This document shows positions 12,065 through 23,589 of a DNA stretch of 64,000 nt, piece after piece (within the stretch, counting starts at the first letter, position 1; each line of letters begins with the position of its first letter). The notes beneath the pieces were generated by a model that was not told where the DNA came from, searched no databases, and was given only the letters and a program-made list of their open reading frames with translations. A program made the translations under genes and the position numbers. The stretch is taken from assembly GCF_029227915.1 (NCBI RefSeq), contig NC_079880.1, positions 20,832,501-20,896,500 of the forward strand, written 5' to 3'. The DNA comes from Hydractinia symbiolongicarpus (lineage: Eukaryota; Cnidaria; Hydrozoa; Anthoathecata; Hydractiniidae).

Positions 12065-12668
12065 TAGAGTGAGCAGATTGTACATATTATAAACAGCAAT
12101 ATTTCGTGCAGGTTTAGAACGAAGTATCGATTCGGTTATTAATTTAAACAGCTTACGCACATTCCTAGAGAGATTAGTCGTTACACTGTAGATAAAACTA
12201 CCATTTTAAACACATATAAAACGGGTATTATTACTATTATAGAGATGAATAAAAAGAAAACTAAATAAATAAATAAAAGCAGATTTATTTGACTTCGAAA
12301 ATTATTTTTTTATAAGGGCAGCTATCTTCTGACGTATTTGACATTTAACGAAAATTTTGATTGAGGGAAAAAAGTTAACTCCCAGCAAGCTGTCATTCAA
12401 GTATTTCAAAAGTTTCTTACAAAGGTTTAGATGAAGATAAAAATTAAAATGTTCTCCTTTCGTTAGAACACATGTCAGATGCATAAAATCATGTTCGTAT
12501 CCACTTGTTAAAACGCATGTCAGTTGTGTCACATCTCCGTCTCCATTCTTTAAATCGCACGTCAACTGAATCAAAAGTTTTTTCCAATGCGAATAACAAA
12601 TACAAAAATACTTGACGGAGAATAAATGATAAAAAATCAATAAAAAAAATACGAAAAAATTCATTACT

Positions 12669-13181
12669 AACATTTCGAACAAAACTACGAACATTTCAAA
12701 CAAAACTATGAACACTTCGACCAAAACTACGAACATTCCAAACAAAACTATGAACATTTCGAAAAAAACTACGAACATTTCAAACAAATCTATGAACATT
12801 TTAAACAAAACTACGAACATTTCAAACAAAACTATGAACATTTCGAGCAAAACTACGAACATTTCAAACAAATCTATGAACATTTTAAACAAAACTACGA
12901 ACATTTCAAACAAAACTATGAACATTCCGAACAAAACTATAAACATTTTAAACAAAACTGATAACATTTCGAACAAAACTACGAACATTTCAAACAAAAC
13001 TATGAACATTTCGAGCAAAACTATGACCATTTTATACAAAACTGATAACATCTCGAACAAAACTATGAACATTTTAAACAAAACTGATAACATTTCGAAC
13101 AAAACTACAAACATTCCAAACAAAAATATGAACATTTCGAACAAAACTACAAACATTTCGAACAAAACTACAAACATTTCA
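12669..13181. repeat. 21-bp minisatellite, about 24 copies
   Basis: The unit is AACAAAACTAYGAACATTTC plus one base (7 codons). The length is divisible by three and units lack stops in several frames, so long frames open on both strands: a plus-strand Asn-rich series repeating NKT-x-NIS (12708-13241) and a minus-strand hydrophobic MFVVLFE series (12302-13210). I regard both as consequences of the repeat, because neither has a non-repeat conserved domain or a convincing start. Confidence 0.9.
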
Positions 13182-13244
13182 TTATGTTTTAAAGATTCTA
13201 CAAAATACATATTATCTAGACATCTCTTCTATCAGGCATAAGTG

Positions 13245-16200
13245 GTTCATTTTAATTTGTGAATTTGAATTTTAAGGATTTGACCAACTGAATTTTTATA
13301 TCCTTGAAGAAAGTTAAGTTAAATAGGCTACCTCGTTGTTTGTTTACATCGTGCTACTATTTTTAAATATTACATCAGATCATGTGACTATGAGCATTGT
13401 TTAGTCATGTAATTCCCGCTGATGACATCAGCATGCTCACGCCTTCGTTTTAATATATCATCTAACATGGTCTTTAAACATTTGAGAAATTTCTGAAGAC
13501 TCGAATTAAAAAAAAAAAATTATCTGTAAAATGTGAAAAATAGATTCTCTTGTTATGGTTCGTTTAACGCCTCAATGTTTAAGAAAGGAAAGTTCGTTGT
13601 TCCTATTTATATACTATGCTTATTTTGCTCAAGTCTCTGAATAGTTCGAAAACGTTAATTCATCTTTTGCTGGTTAAGACTCATACGACTCTGTTTTGGA
13701 TTGTCCGTATACTGAATATTTTTTTATTTGATTTTTCCCTTAGTATGTAATGTATTCGCGATAAATGTTTTGTGTTCCTATCGGATATAATCTGGCTCGT
13801 TTGTATTGCATTTTTTTTTAAAAATATCGTATTAAAATCAAAAATGTGTGTATATTTTGTGTGCATTATTTGAAACTGTGGGCTCTCGTACAAGCAAAAT
13901 ACCGCTAGTAACTTTTGGATATCTTCGAGACGAGGTGCTATATCGATTCTCTTTCTTAGCAAATACATCAATCACTTCACATGAAAAGAAAGTTTTAAAG
14001 TAAAATCAAACCTAGCATGAAACAATACCAAACCTTTTAGACGAGAGGACAGAAATCTAGTTAGCTTGGCCATGGTTTGACTTTGCTAAGGTTGAGAAGA
14101 AGCAAATTATTAAGGTAGCTCACAACCAAATAACCTATATTGCAGACGACTGTCTTTTCCAAAGTTAATTGATGAGGATATCATAGGAGGCGACAGTACA
14201 ACAAAATTAAGTCTAAAATTTAGTTGATTGGTTGCCATGATTACCCGCTGCTAGGTAAAATAGGAGCAAAATATGAGATTTTGCTGCTCGATGCTAAACC
14301 AAATAACTGAATAACATGTGCTATTTGAAGCGCGTTTTGAGCTAGGGATCGTTAAGACAGCTTTCTGACTGCGTGTGGAACACCATATTTAATATTCAGA
14401 ACTGTCATATATTGTTTTAGGAGGCCCTAAAGTATCATCCAGCTTTTGCAAAGCATTAAACATCGACGGAGGGGCAAGAAAGCTGTCTAAAAATGCGAAA
14501 ATGGTTGCTATGGGTGTTGCTATGCACTTATATTTGCGGTTGGTTGGAGAAAGTGCCAGATTGCGCAATAAAAACCGAAATTTGTCACAAGAACTACTTG
14601 CCACGGTATTCTAAGGTAAATTTGCTGTCAGAAAACAGGTAAAAGACAATTCTTGAAATTTAGACATTATTTGGTGGTAAACCACCTTAAACCCGAAAAG
14701 TGATCAGGTCTTTTGTAGCACAACAGATGTTTTTTGTTACAGTTTACTAATTATTCGTTCTAATCCCCATGAAATATTGTTATGTTTCTAAGGACAATTA
14801 CCCTGGACCCATGCAAAGGGGTAGTGCATTTAAAGCCTTCATTTCAAAGTGAACGCCCATCCATAAAGCTACTGTTCGGTTAACGAGATTTTGCATAATT
14901 TATCATAACTTTATCAACTGTTTTTATTAACACGGAGATTGCGTCAACAGGCGAGACCCTTTTTTTCAAAATCGTCATCACAGCTGCAGAATCTTTTTCA
15001 CCGTATATATGATCCTAGACATTCTGAAGAGATAAAATACCCTAATTATTTAAATATGCAGAAAGCATCAGGGTTGGCAATAACAAATAAACTTTGTCGC
15101 ACACTCGGTCAGCAATGGTCCTGAAATTTATCTCTAAGTTAACGAGCGATAATTACGAACAATGAAAATATTAAACAATACAGAACAAATAAAAGAAATT
15201 AATTACGTGCACACAACGGTTCTGTCCCTGCAAGCTAGTATGGTGCAAACTCGTCTCCAGCTCCTTTTGTCTCTTTTTTGGACGAGTTTGAGTATGGTGC
15301 TTATATGGGAAAACGTTCATCTCATAATGATTTATATCAAAATGTTAGATGTAAGGAAATTTTTAGATGCTTTGGATTGAATTAGATTTGGACGAAATGG
15401 ATTACAGTAGAAATCCCTTGGAGCGGACTCGATCAGTTCACCAATGACGTCAAGTGGAAACTAATAGAATATATCTAAGACACGTAATGGAGAATATTTA
15501 GAGCATTTGATGAGCTGACTCATCATACACGAATATGCAGCAAGTGACTTAAACATTCTCGACATTTGGATAATTTGTGGTAATTTGTTCAGGTTTTATC
15601 TGAATATATATGATACATCAAATGGATGAAGAAAGTGCGTGAAATATAAACAAGACAAAAAAATGAGATTTTCTGATAAATAATATGATTTTCATATCAT
15701 TATTGCAATGATAGCGTATATAATATGATAGCAATACAGGGCCGTCGAACCCGAAAGACCCAATTTTTTTCGGAGCCTAGATAGATTCGTAAAAACTACT
15801 TTCTCTATGTTAACATAGCAAAGCTTGAGAATTTGAATACCGTGTTAGACAATCTGAAATTCCTAAACAAACTTAGACCGGCGCCAACCATTACTCTTTC
15901 CTCTCCTTAGTCAATGTATTACCCCCTCACCCTTTGCCTATTATTTTACCCAAATCTTTCAAAAGTATAAACTGCTTCGTGTTCGTCAAAATTTCAAAAT
16001 GAACAAAAAAAATATTACAGCGACAAAGTTTTATTTTTTTTTACAGGATAGGTAATGCGGGACAAACATCTGCTAACTGCGGAAATCAATTTTTGCCACA
16101 TGAGAAAAAGTTTTGTGGCATCAGCAAATCCTGTTTTCTAATACTTCAGCACATTTTATGAGAATGCTTTATGAGAATAAAATCCTGCCCATGGTCAACC

Positions 16201-17450
16201 TCGACCCTAGGGCATCTTGTATCTTTTCTAACATTTGGACGGCAATTGTCACATTTATTTTTGTGAGAAATTTTTGTAAGAACAGTGAGGTAGGGAATAG
16301 TTGAAAAATAAGAACAAAATAATCGGCAAGCTTTTGATGATTTTTTTCCTCTTAAAAAACACACAAAAGACACGAGAAAATACTAAGCTGAATTCGGTAC
16401 AGAAAGTATAATGTAGCACTATATATAATACAAATTCTTTTCAATGAACAACCTCAAGGGCCCTAACACACAAGCTCGTTCCGGGCTGGAATCAGCTCGC
16501 TATCACATAAAGTTTTCTCAGCGCGGGCTGAAAAATAGTTACAAAGAAAAGTCTGTATTTTTCAATAAGTTTTGTATGTATATTATTATTTTCATCAAAA
16601 AGTTTGTATAATGAAACTATTATATTGATAAATTTGTTTGATAAATTTGTTCTTGAACATTTTTGTTATTCGAGTACAGAAAACAACAACTCTGTCCACA
16701 GGGTTTTTTGTCTTTTGACATCGAGGCGGGCGGTGAAAATTAGCCGAAAAGTAACTGCTAGAGGCTTTGTTAAGGCAATAAACCCTGGGGACGAGGATGC
16801 AGAAAACATGTGATTTCTCCAATTGAAATGACCTTATCATGCAAATAAATAAAAAAAAGTCATCCCGGTTTGCCGTGGCTGCAGCTATCACATGAATTTT
16901 TTAGCCCGCCTTGCTCGCTTAGCCGGGTCAGCTCGTTTCTCATTTGAAAGCAAGTTTTTTTGAGAAAGTTTGTTAATAAAGATGAGATCTCGGCAAACCG
17001 AGTCAGCCCGTTTTGCCGGGCCGATTTTGCTCATGCGATGCCCCCTAACTCCTTCGGTATTTTGATTACGACAACAGAAGACGCCAGACATGCTGGCCCC
17101 GATCAAGAAAGCAAACCCCGCCCACTAAACCTTGTCTTTGTGTTGAATGTCGTATAACTGAACATGAAGGACCATTTTTGCGTCACGTTTGAAATGGAAT
17201 GCTATATAAAAGTAGCTTATAAATGAAATATAAAAGGTTTATGTATAAGCTGCAAAATCTCACACTATAAACCTATTTGTATAGCTTTGGCATATTGACC
17301 TCCAGACATAATTTCTGAAAATTAACTTAATATGAAATAAATATTCATCATTGGGAAGAACCAGTTATCGCTTTTGTTTTTAATTACAAGGTCCGTGTTT
17401 TTCTCTCTTTTTTTTACATCATCTAGAATATTCTTGTCGAGATCGTGGTA
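13245..17450. other. Gene-free stretch with mini-element remnants
   Basis: No recognised gene. It contains a short palindromic remnant at 15246-15290 (perfect 10-bp arms CAAACTCGTC / GACGAGTTTG), a family-B half element at 16196-16243 and a family-A mini-element at about 16687-16800. The remaining short frames show no family resemblance. Confidence 0.4.
16687..16800. mobile_element. Mini-MITE, family A
   Basis: The left part CTGTCCACAGGGTTTTTTGT and the right part AACCCTGGGGACGAGG are imperfect inverted copies of each other and match the ends of the element at 8370-8470. The inner sequence differs. Confidence 0.55.
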
Positions 17451-17456
17451 TCATAA

Positions 17457-17494
17457 TGACATCACGTGACATACATTAGTCAATAATGACGTCA
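17457..17494 (+). promoter_or_regulatory. Paired CRE-like sites and E-box upstream of boule
   Basis: A perfect palindromic CRE (TGACGTCA) is at 17487-17494. A one-mismatch copy (TGACATCA) lies exactly 30 bp upstream at 17457-17464 and overlaps an E-box (CACGTG, 17463-17468). Both CRE copies share the prefix ATAA. They are about 290 bp upstream of the boule start codon, a plausible proximal-promoter position. CREB/ATF/CREM-type binding is inferred from motif only. Confidence 0.45.
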
Positions 17495-17755
17495 TACATG
17501 GTAACCACATTTCAATCAAATAAGCAATTATATGAAGTATGCGAGATTGCACAAACTAGAAATTTAGAATAATATCTGCGAAGGAGAGATAACATGTGAT
17601 CCTGTAAACTAACGAATTAAGTGCAGAATCGCTGGAAATAGAATGTATATACGCATGCATAAATTTATTGTGGTATTACTTGTTTTATGTTCCGGTTTGA
17701 AGACGTAAAAATCGAGCTTTGCATTAACAACAACGGAGATAACTTAAAACGTCCA

Positions 17756-17782
17756 ATGTGCTGGTACCAGACATCATTTTAA
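17756..17782 (+). promoter_or_regulatory. Short upstream ORF before the boule start codon
   Basis: An out-of-frame ATG at 17756 opens eight codons and stops at 17780-17782, two bases before the boule ATG at 17785. If it is included in the mRNA it could dampen or gate boule translation. The transcription start is unknown. Confidence 0.4.
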
Positions 17783-17784
17783 GA

Positions 17785-20700
17785 ATGTCTTCCGCAGAAG
17801 AAAAAACAACAGTAAAAAACTTTAAAAATTTGAGAATTTCAATAGACGAACATACACAAGAAGGGGATGAAGTCAACAAAGAAGCAGCTTGCATGTGTTC
17901 ACACTATTTTAACATGGATAGAGAGGTAAAAATTGAAATCTCTTCTGTTTTTTTACTCCATACATATCAGTGGAGTTACAACAATTTTGAAGATCGATTT
18001 TTTCGTTTTGCTTACGTTTTTCTTTCATAGTTTAAAGAAGCTTTGCAAAATCGAAAGTAAAGGGCGATAAAAATAAATTAAAAAAAGTTATATATTACTG
18101 TGTTAAACGTTTCTGTTGTAAAGTTTTTTTTATTAAATGGTTATTTCATGTGCGCACGCGAAGGAAAGATGGCGTTGCACTTGTTTACTTTTGAAATAAA
18201 TTACTACTCAAACAATGTTTTCATAGCAAAAAGCAAAATTTTTAGCATGTTCTAAAGTTCAACTTGTTTAAATTTCATAATACCTTATCTGTTCAATTTT
18301 GCTGAGTTGTTCTTTTTATGTTTGTCTTTGCAAAAAAATCAAAACAACCGGATAATTTCAGGACCGTTGCCTTCAACTTTCTTTTTTGTTTACGGGATAA
18401 TATTTTGTAATATAAAAGCAGCAAAAATGCTGACAAAAATGGGTTAAAATTAAAAAAAACTTTAAGAAAAATATTTTTTTTACTGGATAAACTAGTCCTC
18501 AATGTAATGCAAAACACTTTTCATCTTGGTTATTATGCATGCGTTCGCTCACGTGTGGAATCCACTGAATTTCTTTATATGTTCACCCTCTTCATGTTTT
18601 TTCATGTCTTAAAAATATAATGTATTTTAAAATGCATGGATATTTCTTATCTCTGCGAAGGAGTGTAAATTGTCCTCAAGATTTATGCGCGGTAAAAATA
18701 TAGTTTGTTGTAATTAGGAATTATTTCTTGCCAGACAGTTTTCATCAAGTCAATAAAATAGTTTTAATGTGTTTTTAAAAGGATTATGCATTTTAAATTT
18801 ATTCTCTCTCTAAATTTAGACAATGCTTTGCATATTTTGAACCAAACAAAAACCCGAATTTAAACTTCAAAGTGCAGCTTTTGGTGATAAAAAAATAATA
18901 TAGGGTATATTATTTTTTTATCACCAACAACCTACAAGCAACACGAGGTTAAAAAAAGAAAGCATGAGATAACCATCTATCTTACGTAGTAAATAAGATT
19001 TTTGTCAATATTTTTATGAAGAAAACGCAAGTAACAAATATATGTGTAAAACGCTCTATCCACGCATTCGCAGCACGATTATTCTTTACGCAAACATTTC
19101 GCGCGGCAAAAATCATTCAGCTAATTTCCATACCTTAAAACGACGTGAATTTAACTTTTTAAAAACTAACGTTTTTAGACGGAGCATTTAGTTTCATGCA
19201 ATAATTCGCCCACCACTGTGAAAAGCACTTCTCCGGATGCCTGCATCTATGGAACGCATTATCCGAATCGAATATTTGTTGGTCATCTACCTGGAAAGGT
19301 TAGCGACTTAGCGTTTTAGAACGTTGTTTCCCTAGTAACCAGTCCGATGTTGTGGTGAAATAGAACACTTTGGACGCGCCTGAGGTTAAAATGTGCAGAT
19401 GTGTGAAATAAAATGTATGCATAAAAAATGAAGGAAATAGAATGTTAATAGCCACTAAATCATTCCTGATTTTGAGAAGAGTTCCACTTTTAAAATTGGC
19501 ATCACAGTAGTAATTCTTCGCTTTTCCGAATTTTGCAATCGTCCGCAGATGTAAAAAAATGTCTTACAAGATTAATTTTTTTAATTCCTATCGAACGGAA
19601 AAAAAGGTTGTTACTGTTATTCTAACTTTCGTAGGCTTCTGCTACTGACTTGGCCGACTTCTTTCGATCATTCGGAACTGTATTAGAAGGAAAGGTCGTT
19701 CTTGATTCCTTTGGGAGATCTCGAAGGTAGTGTATCACAAACTCATTACCATTCCTCTTAAACGTCATTAAGTTTTGTGATAAGTTCGAACGCAAAGTAC
19801 AAAAGTTTTGTGTTAGCTTTATGAAGTTCCTTCACATCTTCGCTACCTAGTTTTTGGTTATAAACATTTTAAAAATAGAATTTAGCAGTCCAGTTAATTT
19901 CTTGATGTGAAAACAAAATGGCCTCATTTACTCTCCTAATAGCTTTTAATAGCTTGTTAGTTCTTTTTGTTCTAAGTATAATACCCAATTTTTTTTGGTT
20001 CATACATTCGTGTTCTCCTAAATGTTTCTAATCCGGTTTCAATTGGATGAAAAATATTAAAGACCAGATTAAAACTAAATGGCGGGCGTTCTGAAGTCCT
20101 ATCAAGACGCTTTATCACTTTTGTGATTTTTATAGATTTGGATTTGTCACTTTTGCTACGCATGAAGATGTCCAGAACGTTCTTTCGCAAGGGAGTATTT
20201 TCTTTAAAGGAAAGAAAATAAATGTTGGCCCAGCTGTAAAGAAAATGGTACGTTGAGATTGTATATAAACTAGTCCCTAGCCGTGGAAAGTCTACGGGAT
20301 CGCCTGTCTAACATATTCCGGTCCTTAGATTTTTACTCGTTCATTTCCCGGGCATCGCAATTCCATGCATCCTTATTCGCCTATTAACATGAGAAAAATT
20401 AATTACTCTGCGGCGGTCTGAATAGGACTGCGGCGCAACCATTTTGAACAAACAGAGATAAGTATTATTAATATAGATCAAGAAAAACACCCAACATTAT
20501 CTTTAAACTTCGGGTCTTGGTTTTGTTATAACTCCTTACTCGTCACGAAAATTAACAAGAAGTGTTCCTGGGAACGAAGTTGGAAGTACTGACGCACTTT
20601 GGCGCTCTTATTTACAAACATGTTATTATTATTTCTTTTAAGTACATTGTTTGTTGATATAGTCGTATCGGTTGTAGCTAAGTTTTATTTCACAAACCAA

Positions 20701-23084
20701 ACAAAGATGTTTTTTAATTCTCTCCCTCGCTTAATTTCCAAATAGAAGAACAATAAAAGCGAAAGAACTTACGAAAGACACCAGGAATATAAAACCTGTT
20801 ATTTGATAAGCACTTGTTTGCAACACAAAAACACGAAAAAATATGGTTGTTATTTTACTGTCGCTTTTTTCAGTGGATGTTTAGGGTACATACAAATGTA
20901 TGATTTTGCGAATTTTTCATGACAAAATTTTCATACAAAAGTTATGATAATATCTTGCTACTATAGAGTGTTAAAATTAAAATGGGATAATTTAACGGCG
21001 TCCCTATCGCGTGTGTACTGAGAAAACTTCTAGATTTAGCTTATTTAAATATATCATCAGAAGTAAAGTCCACACTACAAAAAAACTTTAAATTTGTGTA
21101 AATTTTGTGTAAATTCACAAGATTTTTAAATAAATAAATTCAACCTGACCATCTTACAATGGTCGTCAATAACAATGGCATAGGATCAGATGGGAATCTT
21201 TGAAGCTAAATATCTTAAAAAACGAAAGAAGAAAAAAAAATTCTTGGTAAGAAACTTTTATCCCTTTATAGCATACAAAAAGGGTCCCTTCAAAAAGGGT
21301 CCCTTCAAAAAGGGTCCCTTCAAAAAGGGTCCCTTCAAAAAGGGTCCCTTAAGAACGTCTATCTAAAAATCTGACATTCTACATTATTTGTGGTGGCTGA
21401 GAATTTATTTACGGGGGAGGGGCAATCAGCTCCTTGATGCAAAAAGTTGTTGTTGCGACAATCAATAAACCACAACGGTGGAGAGTTGGTTACTTTATGA
21501 CGTAATTAAATGAATTTTTATAATGTTCGACCCAGTTTTCTTCAAGCTTAAGAATATGCTATGTATTTACAACTAGAGATTTGACCAATCAGAACCGATT
21601 TTTTTGGGTTTTAACTCGCGTGGCATCTCATTTAACCGATCAGAACCGATTTTTCTTAACGTTTCAATTCACGTGGTATCTTTTTATTTTTCGACACAGT
21701 TTGGTACTGATTTTTCTCCACCGGAGAGCCCTGCTGCGACCACATCAGGTAGCTCGACACCAACTTCACCTGAAAGTCTTACGGAGAAGATTATTACTGT
21801 GCCACCAGTAAACGAAAATAAGGTATGGAGTATTTTGTGAGCCATTGGAATAAAATACATTTTACTAAATTTTCGCGCGTTAATTTTTGCGCATTAGGTA
21901 ATTGTACGTATTTCGCGCGTATCTTCGCGCTAATTAAAATTCCTGCGCAAGAAAAAAAAAATAGTAAGTTTTTGGGTTTAGAAGACAACATATAAGTGCG
22001 TTTCAAACACCTTTGACCGTTAATTTTGTTTCTTGCTAAAAAAAAAACTAAAAGTATATTGTCGCGTGTATACATTTTTGCGTTAAAACATCTTTTGCTC
22101 GTAATTACAAATTTCACGCACTAAAAAAATTTTTCGCGCACATATGCGCATTGTAAAGTATAGGTAAAAACTAATAGTGCGACACTCCCTCGGATAAGTT
22201 TTTAAAACCGATTAATAAGCACAACCTATCTACTAGAGCTGTTTTTCTTTCATATTAAGATAAGCTCTGGTTTCAGAATAGACACTAGGCATTGGAGATG
22301 AGATTGTAATAATGGACAGTAAACACAATATTCCAGACAGGATTCCAGACAGAGTAATTTGAGCACGTGTTATCTAATCATGTCTGTTTCTTCAAAAGGG
22401 TGATGAAGATCCAGCTTCACCACGTGCTGGTAATGTTTGGTTGAAAATCAACACAAAACCTAAGCAGGTAAAGCCTTTGTAAATATTAACTTTAAAAAGA
22501 AATACGGTGTTTTTACACAAAACAATGTAAAAATCTTTTAACTATAACAACAGAAAAATCTTTAAAATAAGTCTGTTGAAGTAAAAATAAACTTCTTGAT
22601 TTCTGGGTAAGAGCTATTTAGACTTACTTCCCTCAAACTTTCTCCCATTCTTGCTTTGCAAAACAGATCGCAAAATTTACAGCTTTGCGACCCTAGGACA
22701 TCCCCACCCCACACGGATGTAAAGGTAAAGTCAATTAGAAAAAAAAACCTTCAGATCACAGTTGTGCGGGAGTTTAGCCATAGATGATGGAAATGTATAT
22801 TTTAAGATAAATCTTGATACTTTTTTTAGATCGCAAAACCGGTAGCCGAAGCTGCACAGGCGTATTCACCGAATATGATATATACACAACAACCTACGAC
22901 TTATCAGCCATATATATATCCTACTGTTCTGACCGTGCCATATAATCAAAGCTACAACTACCCTAGATATTACTACACTCCAACTGTTTACCCCACGAAT
23001 TGCGCACAGCAAATGGTGCCCTTTCAACAATGGCCTCAGACGATGTACTACACAATGGACCGCATGGCAATGATGAAAAACTAA
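17785..23084 (+). CDS. boule: Boule/DAZ-family RNA-binding protein
   Basis: Seven exons join in frame: 17785-17925, 19179-19298, 19635-19726, 20136-20247, 21700-21822, 22399-22467, 22830-23084. All have GT-AG introns, giving 303 residues. The single RRM spans about residues 76-155, with RNP2 IFVGHL (79-84) and RNP1 RFGFVTFA (118-125). It closes with the GPAVKK signature (149-154) typical of DAZ-family RRMs. The C-terminal exon is rich in Tyr, Pro and Gln (YPTVLTVPYNQSYNYPRYYY), as in Boule/DAZL tails that recruit translation factors. Boule proteins bind mRNA 3'UTRs in germ cells and promote meiosis; that role is family knowledge. 17785 is the first in-frame ATG and has A at -3. AATAAA signals lie at about 23420 and 23590. 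Intron 4 carries a 15-bp repeat, a Helentron-like end sits just after exon 4, and a perfect hairpin is in intron 1. Confidence 0.93.
18881..18927. repeat. Perfect 21-bp inverted repeat with 5-base loop
   Basis: The arm TTGGTGATAAAAAAATAATA plus T (18881-18901) is exactly complementary to 18907-18927 around the loop AGGGT. It lies in boule intron 1. Confidence 0.85.
20268..20308 (-). mobile_element. Helentron-like (HINE) 3' end fragment
   Basis: ACTAGTCCCTAGCCGTGGAA followed by AGTCTACGGGATCGCCTGTC matches in layout the elements at 24547 and 62255: ACTAGT, then a CCGTGG/CCACGG-type hairpin, then GCCYGTC. It starts about 20 bp after the donor of boule exon 4. Confidence 0.5.
21278..21352. repeat. 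15-bp tandem repeat, five copies
   Basis: The unit AAAAAGGGTCCCTTC is repeated almost perfectly in boule intron 4. The word AAGGGTCCCTT is nearly self-complementary. Confidence 0.85.
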
Positions 23085-23589
23085 AAAAGAAAGCCTACAG
23101 GAGACTGGGTTTTTGTGGTAGAAAAAATAGGGAAGGAGCCTAGTAACGAGGTTTTAAAAAGAATTATGACGTAACTTATCAAAAATAACCTTATCAGACA
23201 ATTTTATTCTATTTTTTATGTATGAACTAGAATTTAAGGTAGAAAACTGACATTGTATATTAATTTCATTCGCGTAAAAAGTACTGGAAACAATTTTATT
23301 TCATTTATTTTTATATTTTGTATTTTGTGTGCGTTTTACACCAGTCTATAGAAGTTTGTGATGAAATTGTTGTTCTCTTTCATAGAGAACTTCGTACAAA
23401 AAAAAGTTTGGAGAGAAATAAATTTTATATTACTGTTTTTTTTCTGTTTTTTTTTTCTGACTATTTTATTTCACGAACATTTTTTAGTATCGAAAAGTTT
23501 TTATATATTTAGTTGTCTCGTTTTGATGGGGTGATGGTTTCGTTTTAAATTTTAAAAAAGAAAATGTATTTTTTTTTTGTATTAATTAA

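Noticed and set aside
12302-13241. Long hydrophobic (minus) and Asn-rich (plus) proteins
   Set aside because: Both come from a 21-bp tandem repeat lacking stops; unique flanks show no domain and no splice-supported gene.
21268-21352. Possible CRISPR-like regular repeat
   Set aside because: A 15-bp unit is repeated head to tail without spacers, in an intron of an animal gene; the other arrays in the window likewise have no spacers.
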